Assembly (NCBI RefSeq): GCF_000835495.1
Contig: NW_015622544.1
Span: 4,058,855-4,122,854, forward strand
Source: Cladophialophora immunda
Lineage: Eukaryota; Ascomycota; Eurotiomycetes; Chaetothyriales; Herpotrichiellaceae
Direction: 5' to 3'
DNA: 64,000 bases
This document shows, piece by piece, positions 1-10,910 of the stretch. The notes under the pieces are model-generated. The model was not told where the DNA came from and did not search any database. It saw nothing but the letters and a program-made list of their open reading frames with translations. Positions within the stretch are counted from its first letter, which is position 1; each line of letters begins with the position of its first letter. The translations under genes and the position numbers were made by a program.

Positions 1-921
1 ATTGTTCATGAGAATTCGCCGGAACGTGACACGATCCAACGCCCAGAGTAAGCCTCCTTTGGACGAGCTCACCACGGTCGCAGCTCGAGGAGCATTGTAC
101 ATCAACGCCAGTTCACCGAAGCTGCCACCAGGTCCAATGGTCGCCACCTTGTTCCCCATGCCGTCTGGCCCCGCTTCGACCGCTCCGCTGGGGTTGATGT
201 AGATGTCAAAATCTCCAGATTCGATGACGTAGAAGTAGTCACCTTCATCACCTTGGGTAATGACTTTAATATTGGGGGCGGGAATGGTCTTCTCCACCAA
301 CGCGTCCAGCACTAGATTGAAAGATTCTTCATCGAGGCTGGAGAACAAAAAGTTGCCGGCCACCGCATGCCGGAGCCTCTCGTACTGCTCGGGCGTCTTG
401 GGGTGTTTGGGCGGCTTCCAACTGCCTGAATCCGAGTCCGGTTGCATGGATTCAGCCGACACCGAAGTTCTGCGTCCTGCAGCATAGTTGTTGGGCAACG
501 ACTGAGCTTGTGGTTCCGTCTCTTCTGACGCTTGATTGCCCAGCCAGTTGCCAAACAAGCCGCCGCCGGCTGCGCCTCCAGCGGCGGCGCCAAAGCCAGA
601 GCCGCCGAAAGGGGACCGACCAGAATCACGAGCTTTGAAGGTAGCATCAGTAGGGGAGCCAAAGGTGTCGCGTTCTTCATCCTCCTCTTGTATGCTGTTC
701 TTGGCTGCGAAGGGGCTGCGTTTGTCGAAAGGGCCAGCGGTGTCTGCCATCTTGCCGTTTGCGGTCGGGGAGGGACTTCCTGCTCTGTGTAAGGACCGCT
801 CGAGTTCGAGCTGGCGACTGAAGTAGTTGGCACAGTACTGGAGAGGGTCGTCGGGTTTGGCTTGTTTCAAGTCCTTGATCAGAGCATCAACAATAGCTTG
901 GTGAGGAGCAGGAAGAGACAT
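1..921 (-). CDS. pkaR: cAMP-dependent protein kinase (PKA) regulatory subunit, 3' end beyond the window
   Basis: The frame is open from ATG at 921-919 to the window edge, giving 307 residues with no intron visible. Residues 1-45 resemble the fungal PKA-R docking/dimerisation helix region. A Gly-rich linker follows, then RRTSVS at residues 150-155, the inhibitor-site motif that occupies the catalytic subunit and can be phosphorylated. The first cyclic-nucleotide-binding domain follows, with the phosphate-binding cassette FGELALMYNAPRAATV from residue 268. The protein would hold PKA inactive until cAMP binds. The second cAMP domain must lie left of the window. The start is chosen because it opens with the conserved N-terminal helix. 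Family assignment is very secure; the symbol follows Aspergillus usage (yeast BCY1). Confidence 0.96.
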   Translation of the reverse strand, partial: MSLPAPHQAIVDALIKDLKQAKPDDPLQYCANYFSRQLELERSLHRAGSPSPTANGKMADTAGPFDKRSPFAAKNSIQEEDEERDTFGSPTDATFKARDSGRSPFGGSGFGAAAGGAAGGGLFGNWLGNQASEETEPQAQSLPNNYAAGRRTSVSAESMQPDSDSGSWKPPKHPKTPEQYERLRHAVAGNFLFSSLDEESFNLVLDALVEKTIPAPNIKVITQGDEGDYFYVIESGDFDIYINPSGAVEAGPDGMGNKVATIGPGGSFGELALMYNAPRAATVVSSSKGGLLWALDRVTFRRILMNN

Positions 922-2597
922 GGATATTTGCGGCGAGGTTTGAGGATGTGGGGGAGGGACGTTGTTTGGGTGCGGGTATTGAGACCCTAGGGACCACCTG
1001 CGACTCGTCGTTGGCTTAAGCTCCGGTTAGGAAATCTCTCCTGTGGACTGACTCAACTGGAGGTCGTTTGGTGCTTAGAAGGAGACGGAAGGACCCTCTT
1101 TTGGGTAGGTAGGGTGGCCTGTCACCGACGTGGTCCGTGAAACCGTGGGCCTCAGACCTGACGGATTGCAGGGCCGTGTGGTTTGCGACAAGCAGGGGGG
1201 AACAGGGGGCAGGATGGACAAGGGCGTAATGCCTATCTCAGGCAACTCAGCGGCCGCCGGATGCCCACTGCTGGTTCAAGTGCTGCCCACTGGTCAAGGG
1301 CGAGGTGTGCTGGATTCTGGCGGCGGTGGAGCGAACCAGACCACGAGAGGGAGTGGTAGGCTCGTTCGAGGTTGTGAGGAAATGAGAGCAAGTGGGGCAG
1401 TGAGCAACTCTGAGTCGCAGATGACGCAGTGGAGGGGTAGCCGAGGACCACTTTGGTTCAAGGAGCCAGAGATTGGATAGCACACGATCAAGCGGGCAGG
1501 CGAGAAAGACGAAAGCCGGGGGATGGATATAAAAGGAGGAAAGAAGGCCAGCGGGAGGACAGACGAGAGGGGGGAATGAAATGGGTTGCTGAAGTCTATT
1601 TTACGAGCTGCGCAGCGCAGGCAGCTCAGGCAGCTCGCCAGTGGTTTCTGAAACGTTGCTCGATCGAACAAACAGCTCCCTCTGCTCCTCCAGCAGCTGT
1701 CTATGTCATGTCGCTCGATGGAAAAAGAAAACAGGGCAAGAATAACCCAACCACGAGATCTCGTAGCACAGGCCAGCCCAGCGCCAGCGCCAGCAAAGGG
1801 GCAGCTCCTCCTTCTCCTCTCCTTACCCGTCCGCAGCCTGTCAACCCCTCCCTTCGATTGACTTCAAGCTCCTGAAGCTACCTCTCTCCAGCCAGTAACA
1901 ACCCGGGAGCTCGGTGGGCGATGTCATAGCTACAGATGCCGCATCAACTAGGCGGTCAACGGCGAGCCGAACCAACGCACTGATTGGCCCCGACACGCAT
2001 CTTCGTGCAGCCACCGGATCACCTGGGAGTCTGCTCCCCCCTCCGAGCAACGAAGATCTAGGGTCTAAGAAGCACACGGCACGGGTTCTACGTGAAACTG
2101 GCAGACAAGACGAGTCGCAGGAGAGGACTCAAGCTTACACCATGTGCCCTAGGGAAGAAGGATCGCGCATCGGGCTGCATGTTGCCGGCTGCGCTGGAGG
2201 AGCTGCGTGTGCTTCCACAGCTTCGAGAATCCTTCTGGTGCTTCTAGAACACGACGAGAAACGTCTCCCCCTCCATGATCTCAGCCAGTAATCAATGAGC
2301 AACTGCCGAAGCCGCATCAACACATTCCGATTAGCCATTATGGAACACAAAAAGCTCCCGTCTCTCTCCCAATACAAACACAACGGAAGGGGATATCTAC
2401 AAGACAAACAAGTCCCAAATCAACACGAATCCGCTGTCCAAACCCCAGCGGGTGCGCCGACCCGTTCGCAATGCATTCCCAATTGCTCCCGCACGAATCC
2501 CACTCCCCTCCTCCACTTCCGCCCTGCAGATCTGCTTGCAGCATCATTCCTCAGCCTTTTCCTGGTCTGTATGACATCCCGCTGCTCTCTTTGGCAT
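922..2597. other. Intergenic region upstream of the PKA-R gene
   Basis: This 1.7-kb spacer lies between the PKA-R start and the stop of the CBM48 gene. Only short, unconserved open frames are present. It contains a purine-rich stretch (about 1500-1580) and short imperfect repeats of GCAGCTCAG (about 1610-1640). It probably holds the PKA-R promoter and long 5' leader and the 3' UTR of the neighbour. I see no RNA gene. Confidence 0.6.
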
Positions 2598-4352
2598 CTA
2601 GTCAAAGATTTTCTTGAAGAATGAGCTGACTCGGTGCTTCTTCTTCTTCTCCTTGGTCGCCGAGGACGAAGGTGTGGTGGTTGGGGTGGTTTCGGGTTTC
2701 TTGGTCGGCGTCGAAGTGGCACTCGTGGGTGCTGCAGCTTTGGTCTCCTCCTTCTTGGATTCTGATGCCGCCGTAGTAGGTGCGGTGGCCGTTGCGGGTT
2801 CGGTCGCAGTGGTAGCTGCTGCCGCTGCTGCAGGCTCGGCCGCTGGTGCTCCTGAGGCTTCAGCTTCATTCTTGTTCATCATTTGCACTGCAGGCTCGTC
2901 GGCGAGAGTGGGGTCCTCTGTGCCGTCAGAGACCGCCGCCGCTGCGGACTCCGACACTCCAGGAGCTGCACCTCCCGCATGGGGCGGTGCGTATTCAGTG
3001 GTGTCCGCCTCCGTCTTCTCTGCCTCCACCTTGTGCGTTGGAGCTTCCGTGGGCTCGACTGTCCCATCGGCGCCGTCAGCCACCGCGGCCGCAGCCGTGG
3101 AGGAGGTCCCAGGCACAGGACCGCCGGATAGAGCTGGAGTGGGTGATGGCACGGTCTCAGTCGTGGCGGCTGCGATCGTTGGTGCGGGCTCTCCAGCTTC
3201 GTCGGCCTCCGGCACCTTCTTCACCAGCTCCTCTTCTACCTCCGCCTTTTCTTTGACGACTTCGGCAGATGCCGTGGCCTCAGGCTCAGTATGTGCCTCC
3301 GCAATCGACTCCTTGACCACCTCGGGTACGGTAGATGTGATTGCTTGCGCGTGATTGACCTCAGTTGCCGGCTTGCTGTCTTCCAAGGGCACTTTCCCAG
3401 CCAATTCGGCCGTGGTCGACGATGCTCCAGCTGAACTGATGAAAGGACCCGCATCGAGTGATTTCCCTGCCTCCTCGCCCATGGGTAGAGAAGATTCTGG
3501 AATCAAATTCTCCTTTTTGGCTGCAGCGCCTCCAAGACCCAGCGCAGCAAGCGCTCCTCCAATGATTGGGATGCCCGAGCCCGCATTTTCGTAGTCCTCT
3601 TTGGAAGTGGTCACTGCAGAATGGGTGGTATTTGTCGTGACTTCGCCAGGAGGAGGGACCTTTTCGCCTGCAGGAAGGTCGACAGGATTACCTGCGCCAC
3701 TGGTGGGCGGCAAGGGATTGACGCCATACGAATCTGGTTCCTTGGCTGGAGTCTCAGGGAACGTGCCTGGGACGCTGCTTTCAGTGGTCTCTTTGTTGAG
3801 GTGGGATTCGGATGCCGGTGTAACTAGACGCACGATAAGCTCAGGACAGCGATTAAATGGTCTGGCGTTCCACTCACCTTCGGTGGCCTCTCGCTTCGGC
3901 TCTAAGGGTACCTGGCCAGCCATGGCTGCTGTTGTGCTCTCGGGAGCTGCGCTGGATGTGGTCAGAGCTTCGGGCACCATGGACGCCTTGGGTTTGATGT
4001 TTTCGGGTAGGAGCACATTGTTGACGTTGCCACGGCCGTCGTCCTCTTGAGGAGCCTCGGGATCAATGATCCACTGGTCGTTGACGACGAACTTGTAAAA
4101 GATTTTCTCGTCGGCCTTGGGCAAATCCACCTCTTTCTCCCAGATGGCGCCGACCTTGTCTAACTTGACACTCTTTCCCCAGTCATCGAAGGTGCCCGTA
4201 ACGTGGACATCGTTGGCCTCGGGATGGGGCCTAGAAACCTGTGTCAGCGGGCTGGTGGAACTTGGCGCCGGGCTCAGGGGACGACGGAAGCGGTGACAAA
4301 ATAGTAGGTAGGGATGCGCCTCGACTCACCATTTGAACACGAAGCTTCCCAT
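2598..4352 (-). CDS. CBM48 / AMPK-beta-like domain protein with a long Ala/Glu/Thr-rich tail
   Basis: Three exons: 4352-4330, 4230-3878 and 3823-2598, about 533 residues. The first intron has GTGAG...TAG ends; the second is 54 nt, in frame, with GTGAGT...TAG ends. The first 85 or so residues form a single AMPK-type carbohydrate-binding module: FKWPHPEANDVHVTGTFDDW, then WEKEVDLP, then FYKFVVNDQWIIDPEAP. The rest is low-complexity, acidic and Ala/Thr/Pro-rich, ending in a short basic SSFFKKIFD tail. The layout matches fungal proteins related to yeast Crp1/Mdg1. It has no kinase-complex interaction domain typical of true AMPK beta, so an AMPK subunit is unlikely. Function beyond possible glycan or cruciform-DNA binding is not established from the sequence. 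Confidence 0.85.
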
Positions 4353-6097
4353 GGCAGGCGATCCAGGCGAGGGCACTGATAAGACTGAGAAGATTCGGCA
4401 AGAGGTGAAATCGACTCAATTGCGTAATAGGCAGCAGGCGGACAGCTTTCGGAAAAGCTTGAGGCGGTCGGACTCTGATTGAGAGAGGCGCAGGTGGTGC
4501 AAGAAGACAGCTGTCAAGAGATCGGATGGTATCAATCAATCCGAAAATATGCGAAAGGACACGACGCAGAACGCAGGATGTGGAACAATCTGGTGATGGG
4601 TAAAGTAGGCGGCGGGGGATTGCGAAAACGAACTGTTGATATTGGTTCCAGGCACGGAGGACGGAGGCGAAGGCGTTGAGCGGCAGGTATAACATAATAT
4701 GATGCAGTCGGTGGAGCCCGTCTGCAAAGCCGTGCCACCAGTGCCACCAGTACCTAGGAGCCCTACCTACCTAGGTACCAAGGTGTCTCCTTGGGGTGGT
4801 AAGCCTGGGAGGCTGGGGCACCCCACTATCCCTAGCTTGGACGCCTACAAGCCCTTGGTGGGGGATCCAATTTGATTTGAAGCTCCTCATCTTGCTCCGA
4901 GGGGGCTGGTCACGATCGCACCGATGCAGGCTGCGGGCTGCACGCTTCTCTAACTGGACATCTTACAGACTCCTCACTTGCCGTCGTCGAGAAAGAGTTG
5001 ACCTCTCCCTTTTCGAGAGTTCCTCTTCGCCTCTCGAGCCCACCGATAACACACCGTTTGAGGAGCTTGTCGGCCACGCGATCCCCTGAAAATGAGCTCG
5101 TGTCCCTCTCAGCCGCCGTACCACCTAAGGCGGCGCTAAGTGGACAGTTTGCAAACTGTTTCGCCGGCTAGCTGACACTCAAAATACCTCCTCACCCGCG
5201 GCGAAAAATATGCCACGTTGGCTGCTCGGAATGCCAGAGGGCTGATAACGGTGGTGCTTTAACGGTGTCCTAGCGTGGCAGATCCGATCAGACTCCCAAG
5301 GTCCACAGCTCAAGTTCGACATTGCACGCACAATGCTCAAATTTTTGAAGAGTGCTTCGAGAATTTGTGGTGTGGTTTATGCGCTGCGTTTGTTCGGCCG
5401 TCACTCCAACAGCCTAGCTCCCAGCACTGTGTCCGTATCATCGCAAACATGCTCGCAGCGGAGAGAGGTCTCACAAAGGTCCAAGAGATTGTAACACGGC
5501 CACGCCCAGTTGGAGTTGCAGATGGAGCTCAAGATATGTTCGGTGGAGAATGGTACGAAACATGGAGCAAAGCGTTTGCGCTTGAACGGCGCCAATCGAA
5601 TCCTGATTCCAGGAAAGAAGCAAGAGAAACACACATCCTCATATGGTAGGAACTTCATCGACAGAGTCTCATCTTCACCAAACCTCACGATTATCCAAGG
5701 CTGAGCCTTGCGACGAGAACCAGCCAAAGCCATAGATCCAATTTGGGAGATCGTTGAAGACGAAGTGCTTGCCTATCGTAAGGTGCAATTGCGGTTGGTG
5801 AGATGGAAATCATTCCTTGGAAATGGACACCTTCACGAATCAGCGCCCGTAGTAGAGAGCTTCCTTCCCGGACATATTTTCGCTTTCGGATTCGTCTCAA
5901 ATTGACCGCCGCGTTGGCATCAATTATAGCACCACGGAATCCACGAGCAGATCAGGACGGTAAGGATGATGAGTCTGCTAACTCAGAAAGGGGAGATGTT
6001 TGAGTGGAAGGGGACGAGATGCAGACCAGGTATCGCCCTCAGTTGAGCAGCCAGACTGAGCTTTGATTTCGACGCTGCTCTGTGGCGAACCAACTGC
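4353..6097. other. Intergenic region with no supported gene
   Basis: A 1.7-kb spacer between two minus-strand genes. The longest open frames (for example 5275-5649 plus and 5401-5733 minus) overlap on opposite strands and show no recognisable domain. It contains a tandem of GTGCCACCA followed by a CCTA/TAGG-rich patch at about 4732-4785. The part next to 4353 should be the promoter of the CBM48 gene. Confidence 0.55.
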
Positions 6098-7425
6098 CTA
6101 TAATTCCTTCACGGGCCAACTGAGAGTCCTCTGGATGAAGATCCCGACGTCTTTCCCATTGATTCGACGATTCTGATCGTAGACAAACGCCTCATCGTTG
6201 TCACCGCGGTGTAGTGCGAATGCAGGGAGGCGTGCCGCGTCCACCCCAAGCGGCTCGAGCAAAAAGGGCAGCTTTGTTGTATCGAGGGTCACAAAATTGA
6301 CCTTGCCTTTGTACTTGAGAGCTATATGCTTCAGTGATTCGGCGATGGTCTTTCTCTGCTGTTCGGTCTCCGCAAGAATAAACGCAAGGGGCAGGCCAGA
6401 CTGGAGGTTTGGTCAGCAGGGAAACATATGAGAAAAAGTGAACGGTGTCTGGAACCTTTGTGTGGTCGATGTATGACTTCAAGTCCAACCTGCCGACTAA
6501 TGGCGTCGAGATCTTTCCCGCGAACCGGAGGATAGGTCCTGTTTCAAGCTCGTCACGATATACCGGCTTGACTTCGTCAAGAGCATTCCAAACAACCACA
6601 AAGGGTGGTTGGGCATTCTCTTCTTCGGCCAAGGTTAGGTCGGTGGTCGTTGCCACGAAGAACTTGCCACGGAGTTTGTCGGCCACTTGGGATATCACCG
6701 TCGACAATTGAGAAGTCTCATCTTCGGAGTCCGCAAATAGAAGCAGTGGGATGTCCAAGGACTTCAACGTGTCGAAGATTTGCCTGTCGGGCTGGGAAAA
6801 CAGTGGCACTATAGTCTGGAGCACTTTGGTTACGATGCTGGACAGGTTAACTATTGCAAAGTCATCAGCCAAAAGCTACACTCACGAGGAAGACTTGAAT
6901 CTCCGGCGATATCGAATCTGTTTTGGGCCATGAAAAAGCCGAATAGTCGGGTAGGAAGTTATATCATATGAAGTACAGGCATCGGGTTCCGTCGCGCAGT
7001 TGACAAGTAGCAATTGGGCCGACGGCCATGGTTGCAGTGCCTCATGGGCAAGTTCTAATTCAGGCGCCAAATCTTTGCATCGGTCACTGGGGAATGATCA
7101 ATCCAGGGCTCACGACGACGAAGCGGTATTTGGTTTAACGTACTACCAAGGCTGCGACGACGAGTGTGTGAGTCGAGGCGATCAGAGCTGGATAGAAAAG
7201 AGGCAACGCACCAGACAAACTAGAATTCCCAAGGTATCTTTAGTGACAGCAGACATATGGGATGGCTCATAACTCACAGACAGCAATGACTATGTTGTCC
7301 TTGCTCGATGATGCTGACAGAAGGTCTTTCAACGTTCGGGGATCGGTATACTTAAGCTCAGCCTTACAAGCATGGATGAAGCAGGAGACTGCGACCCATA
7401 TTCGCAACAGCATCTGAATATCCAT
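6098..7425 (-). CDS. Protein disulfide isomerase-like ER protein (one thioredoxin domain plus b-type domains)
   Basis: The start at 7425 gives a good signal peptide (LLRIWVAVSCFIHACKA), then the thioredoxin beginning ELKYTDPRTLKDLL...NIVIA. Downstream exons read CKDLAPELE, then SYPTIRLF with the cis-proline, followed by two thioredoxin-fold segments (KPVWxx-like PVYRDELETGPILRFAG and VNFVTLDT...LPAFALHR). The C-terminus is VKEL, close to the KDEL/HDEL ER-retention signal. Clear exons are about 7425-7282, 7086-6886, 6837-6456 and 6400-6098. Between 7281 and 7087 splicing is uncertain. A micro-exon at 7219-7212 would create a CDRC active site, but it needs a weak GTCTGT donor; the last intron also uses a weak GTTCCA donor. 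The predicted product is about 345 residues, shorter than classical PDI. It would act in oxidative folding in the ER lumen. It is divergent from a prolyl-4-hydroxylase gene 277 bp away. Confidence 0.8.
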
Positions 7426-7702
7426 TTCGACTGTAGGTGTCGACTCTGAGGCAGCATGGCTTGTGTACAAAGTGGTGATATCCTTTGTCCTCAAAAGCCA
7501 ACAGGATACATATCTCACTAGATGATATCTGCAGGTACAGGAGGAGCCAGTCGGCTCTTTTACCGAGAGCACGATGGCATTCTGCTGTGCGCCTTCAAGA
7601 TCGACCTCTTGGAACAAAGATCTGACCAGCCCTTTCTTACATATCCAAATGTTCCTCAGAGCTCTCCGCTGGTTAAGGTAGTCCCTCGCATACGCATATC
7701 TG
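7426..7702. promoter_or_regulatory. Shared divergent promoter of the PDI-like and P4H-like genes
   Basis: Only 277 bp separate the two start codons, which point away from each other. Both promoters and both 5' leaders must lie here, so joint regulation is plausible. No specific transcription-factor site was recognised. Confidence 0.6.
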
Positions 7703-8553
7703 ATGCCACACATGACACCAGCTGGGAGATTGTCTCTCATACTACTACCTGTCCTGGCGGTCATTCTCGGCGCCGGCCGCTTGTATTCCGACTGGGACTT
7801 TCTGAATCTCTGGCAGAAGAAAAACGCTGGCCATGGCAATGGACCAAAGACATATCTACTGTCAGAAGAGCCCTTGGTGGTGTACATAAAAGACTTCATC
7901 ACTCCCCAAGAAGCGACTCATCTGGTCCAGCTCGCGTAAGTGCACAACCTCCGCATGCCCAATTGCAGTTCCCAGGAGCTAGAGCCTCTGAGAAACTTTG
8001 GTATTCCAGCGAACCTCGATTCAAACCTTCCGTCCTCTGGACCGATGAAGGCAAAGTCCACCGAGACTCGGCCTATCGATCCTCCATGACGGCCAAGCTC
8101 CCCAACGACCAGATCATCCGACAAATCGAGGACCGCGCCCGTGCCTTTCCCTTTTACAAGGCCGTGGGTGAATTCCAGCCCCTGGTCGTGCAGAACTACG
8201 GCATCGCAGGGCAGTATCGAGACCATTACGACTGGTACGGCGACGCCAATGCGGTTGGCGGCAATGTGGCGTCGACCTTCTTCGTGTACATACACGCAAA
8301 TTGCACTGGGGGAGGTACAAATTTCCCTCGACTGCCGCCACCATCGGAGGAGGACGAGTGGTGGTGCCAGTTTATCGATTGCGATCGGCCCTTCGAGGAC
8401 GGCGTCACCTTCAAGCCCATCCAGGGGAATGCCGTGTATTGGAATAACCTCGGTGGCGATGGCAAGGGCAACCCCCAGACCTTGCACGCTGGGATGCCAG
8501 TGACTTCTGGGAACAAGATGGGGCTGAATATGTGGACCTGGCAGTCCATCTAA
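7703..8553 (+). CDS. Prolyl 4-hydroxylase alpha-type 2-oxoglutarate/Fe(II) dioxygenase
   Basis: Two exons, 7703-7935 and 8010-8553 (intron GTAAGT...CCAG, 74 nt), give 258 residues. An N-terminal hydrophobic anchor (LSLILLPVLAVILGAG, about residues 11-26) suggests an ER or secretory location. The P4H core follows: VVYIKDFITPQEATHLVQLA, EPRFKPS, RSSMTAKL, then the iron-binding HYD (HYDWY) and the distal His in TLHAGMPV, with NKMGLNMW supplying the basic 2-oxoglutarate-binding residue. Joining at 8010 gives the family-typical LAEPRFKPS. The enzyme would hydroxylate proline in a secreted or membrane protein; the substrate is unknown. The neighbour is a divergent PDI-like gene. Confidence 0.9.
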
Positions 8554-9372
8554 GGCTCAAGCAACGACGAGCATTGATGTCCCCACTCATTAGCTCTGAG
8601 CATTCAAGAAGCTGGAATTTGAGAGTTAGAAAGAGGCAATAGTAAACCAGGCGGCAGAGGTCAACACGTATTGTTTCCCGAACAACAAGTACAGACTCTG
8701 GCGGACCTATGCGGACCTGTATTAAGTACCCAGGTATACAAGTAATTACTCGCGACCAGACCGGGTAATCTGGACGGGAGTTCTGCCACGAGTGGACTGC
8801 CGAAAGGACTAGAGGCCGCAACGATCGAATATCGGTAGGACGATACAGGTACACTCGGAGAGACAAGTCAAAATGAGGTTCGACATGGTCCCCGACACGG
8901 CAGGCGAAAGTTCAGTCAAGAACAAGACAGAGCTAGAAGGCTGCCCGGGAAGAAGCGAGGGTCGATCTGGCAGAAACATTAAGGAGGACAGACTGGCGGT
9001 GTCTCGGTGGCCTGTAGAGTGAGTTGGAGCGGATGGAGGTCGGAAAGGGGAGAGAAAATAGAGGCCGGAAGTAGAGTCTTGGACGGTTGATAATCGCAGG
9101 TCACGATTTACTATTCGAGGGCGCCCCAAGGAGAGGCTGTGCGAGACAGTGCAAGATACCAAAGATGAAGTCACTGGCCGATATAATTTGCTCGCCTGCG
9201 CATCGGGACCAAGATCCACAATGCAGTTCAAACCCCACGCACAAGCCGACGTCACAATCGCGCCCCTCATTTCATGGACACACATTCACACCAGCCGCGT
9301 GCCTACCGCCCTGTAATTGCAACCGCTCATGTTACTAGCAATTCAGTCACACCGGACTAAGACATCGTCGCA
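8554..9372. other. Intergenic region between P4H-like and DOM34 genes
   Basis: About 820 bp without a credible coding frame. It carries the 3' end of the P4H transcript and the promoter of DOM34. Nothing else was recognised. Confidence 0.55.
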
Positions 9373-10680
9373 ATGCGCCTGGTCAAGCGAAATATCAATG
9401 ACGACGGGAGTGGGAGTGTCACGTTATGCCCTGAAGAACCTGAGGACATGGTACGTCCATCACCTCTCCGCTCCTGTCGCGCTCATTCTGAAAAGTTCCA
9501 TTAGTGGCATGCTTACAACCTCATTCGACCCACAGACCTTCTCACTGCCTCTGCTATACGACGAGTAACCACCGAGTCCTCGTCCACGGGATCTACGTCA
9601 TCTCAACGAGTCCACACGAACCTCACTATACGGGTCAAGTCCTTGGATTTCGACCCCCAGGTTGGGCAACTGCACGTCTCCGGCCAGATTGCCAGAGAGA
9701 ACAGATATACAAAAATAGGGCAATTCCATACCCTGGACCTCGAGCTGCAGCGTAACTTTACCCTTGAGAAGGTAGTCGAAGGCAGTGGTGGGGCCGAGGG
9801 TTGGGACAGTGTCGCCCGGGCGCAGCTGGAAGAGGCCATAGACCCTTCGAGGGGCACTGAAGCGGTCGCAGTCGTCATGCAGGAAGGCCTGGCCAACATT
9901 TGCTTCATCACACAATTCCAGACCGTCTTGAGGCAGAGAGTCGAGGTCTCGGTCCCGCGGAAGCGGACAGGCGCCGGAAGATCCGCGGATCACGACAAAG
10001 GCTTGACCAAATTCTACAGTACCGTGCTGGACACGCTGATGAGACAGCTTCAAGGCCTGATGGAACACAAAGACAGCAGCGTGAGTTTCCCGATCTTGCT
10101 TGCGAGCCCCGGGTTCACGGCCGCCGGCTTCCTGAAACAGATCACTGAGACCGCCGTTGCAAAAGGGGACAAAATGCTACAAGACTTGGTGAGGCGGAAC
10201 GCTTTTATTGTGATCCACAGCAGCTCCGGGCACCTGCACAGTCTCAACGAGGTTCTCAAAAGTCCAGAGGTCCTGGTGAGGTTGAAGGACACGAAATATG
10301 CTCGGGAGACTGCATTGATGGACGAATTCTATGCTCTCCTACGCAAAGACGACGGACGGGCATGGTACGGACCCAGAGAGGTCGAGACCTGCGTAGAAAA
10401 GGGGGCCGTGGGTCGTGGGGGAGGGGTGCTCTTGATCAGCAACTCCTTATTTCGGAGCCAGGACGTGGCCACGAGACGGAGATGGGTCAAACTCGTGGAT
10501 CAAGTGAGAGAAGTGGAGGGCGGAGAGGTCAGAGTACTCAGTAGTGACCACGAGAGCGGAAGGCGATTGGAGGGCCTGGGAGGCATCGCGGCCATCCTGA
10601 CATTTCCTATCGAAGACATAGAATCGGAAGACGAGGACGAGGAAGAGGAACAGCCTGAACATGGCGGCGAAGAATCATAG
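9373..10680 (+). CDS. DOM34: Dom34/pelota ribosome-rescue factor
   Basis: Exons 9373-9450 and 9505-10680 (intron GTACGT...TTAG, 54 nt) give 417 residues. Exon 1 encodes the diagnostic start MRLVKRNINDDGSGSVTLCPEEPEDM, and exon 2 continues WHAYNLIRPTDLL. The central and C-terminal eRF1-like domains are present (FPILLASPGFTAAGFL, IVIHSSSGHLHSLNEVL, DTKYARE, GGVLLISNSLFRS, GGIAAILTFP). It lacks the GGQ motif of true eRF1, as expected for pelota. With Hbs1 it binds the A site of stalled ribosomes and promotes subunit splitting in no-go and non-stop decay. It ends in an acidic Asp/Glu tail. Confidence 0.96.
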
Positions 10681-10910
10681 AAGTCACAACGACCAAGTGG
10701 TTGAGCACTCAGCCTTATGAAAAGGCAAGGGGAAGCAAGGAAGGCCAACCAGACCGCAGGCGGAAATGCTTCCGTCATGCCCTAAAGTGACGTGCATCTC
10801 GTCTATTTGTTTAGCCCAAGCCATCGCGTCAACGCACCAGGGTTGTCTTTCGTGCGAACTGCGTCTTGTACTCAGCCGCTTCCCTCTGAACATCCTTACC
10901 TTCGTCCAAG

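Noticed and set aside
2614..3354. 246-residue plus-strand frame with many Ala/Val residues
   Set aside because: It is antisense to the low-complexity tail of the CBM48 protein, and the composition explains it.
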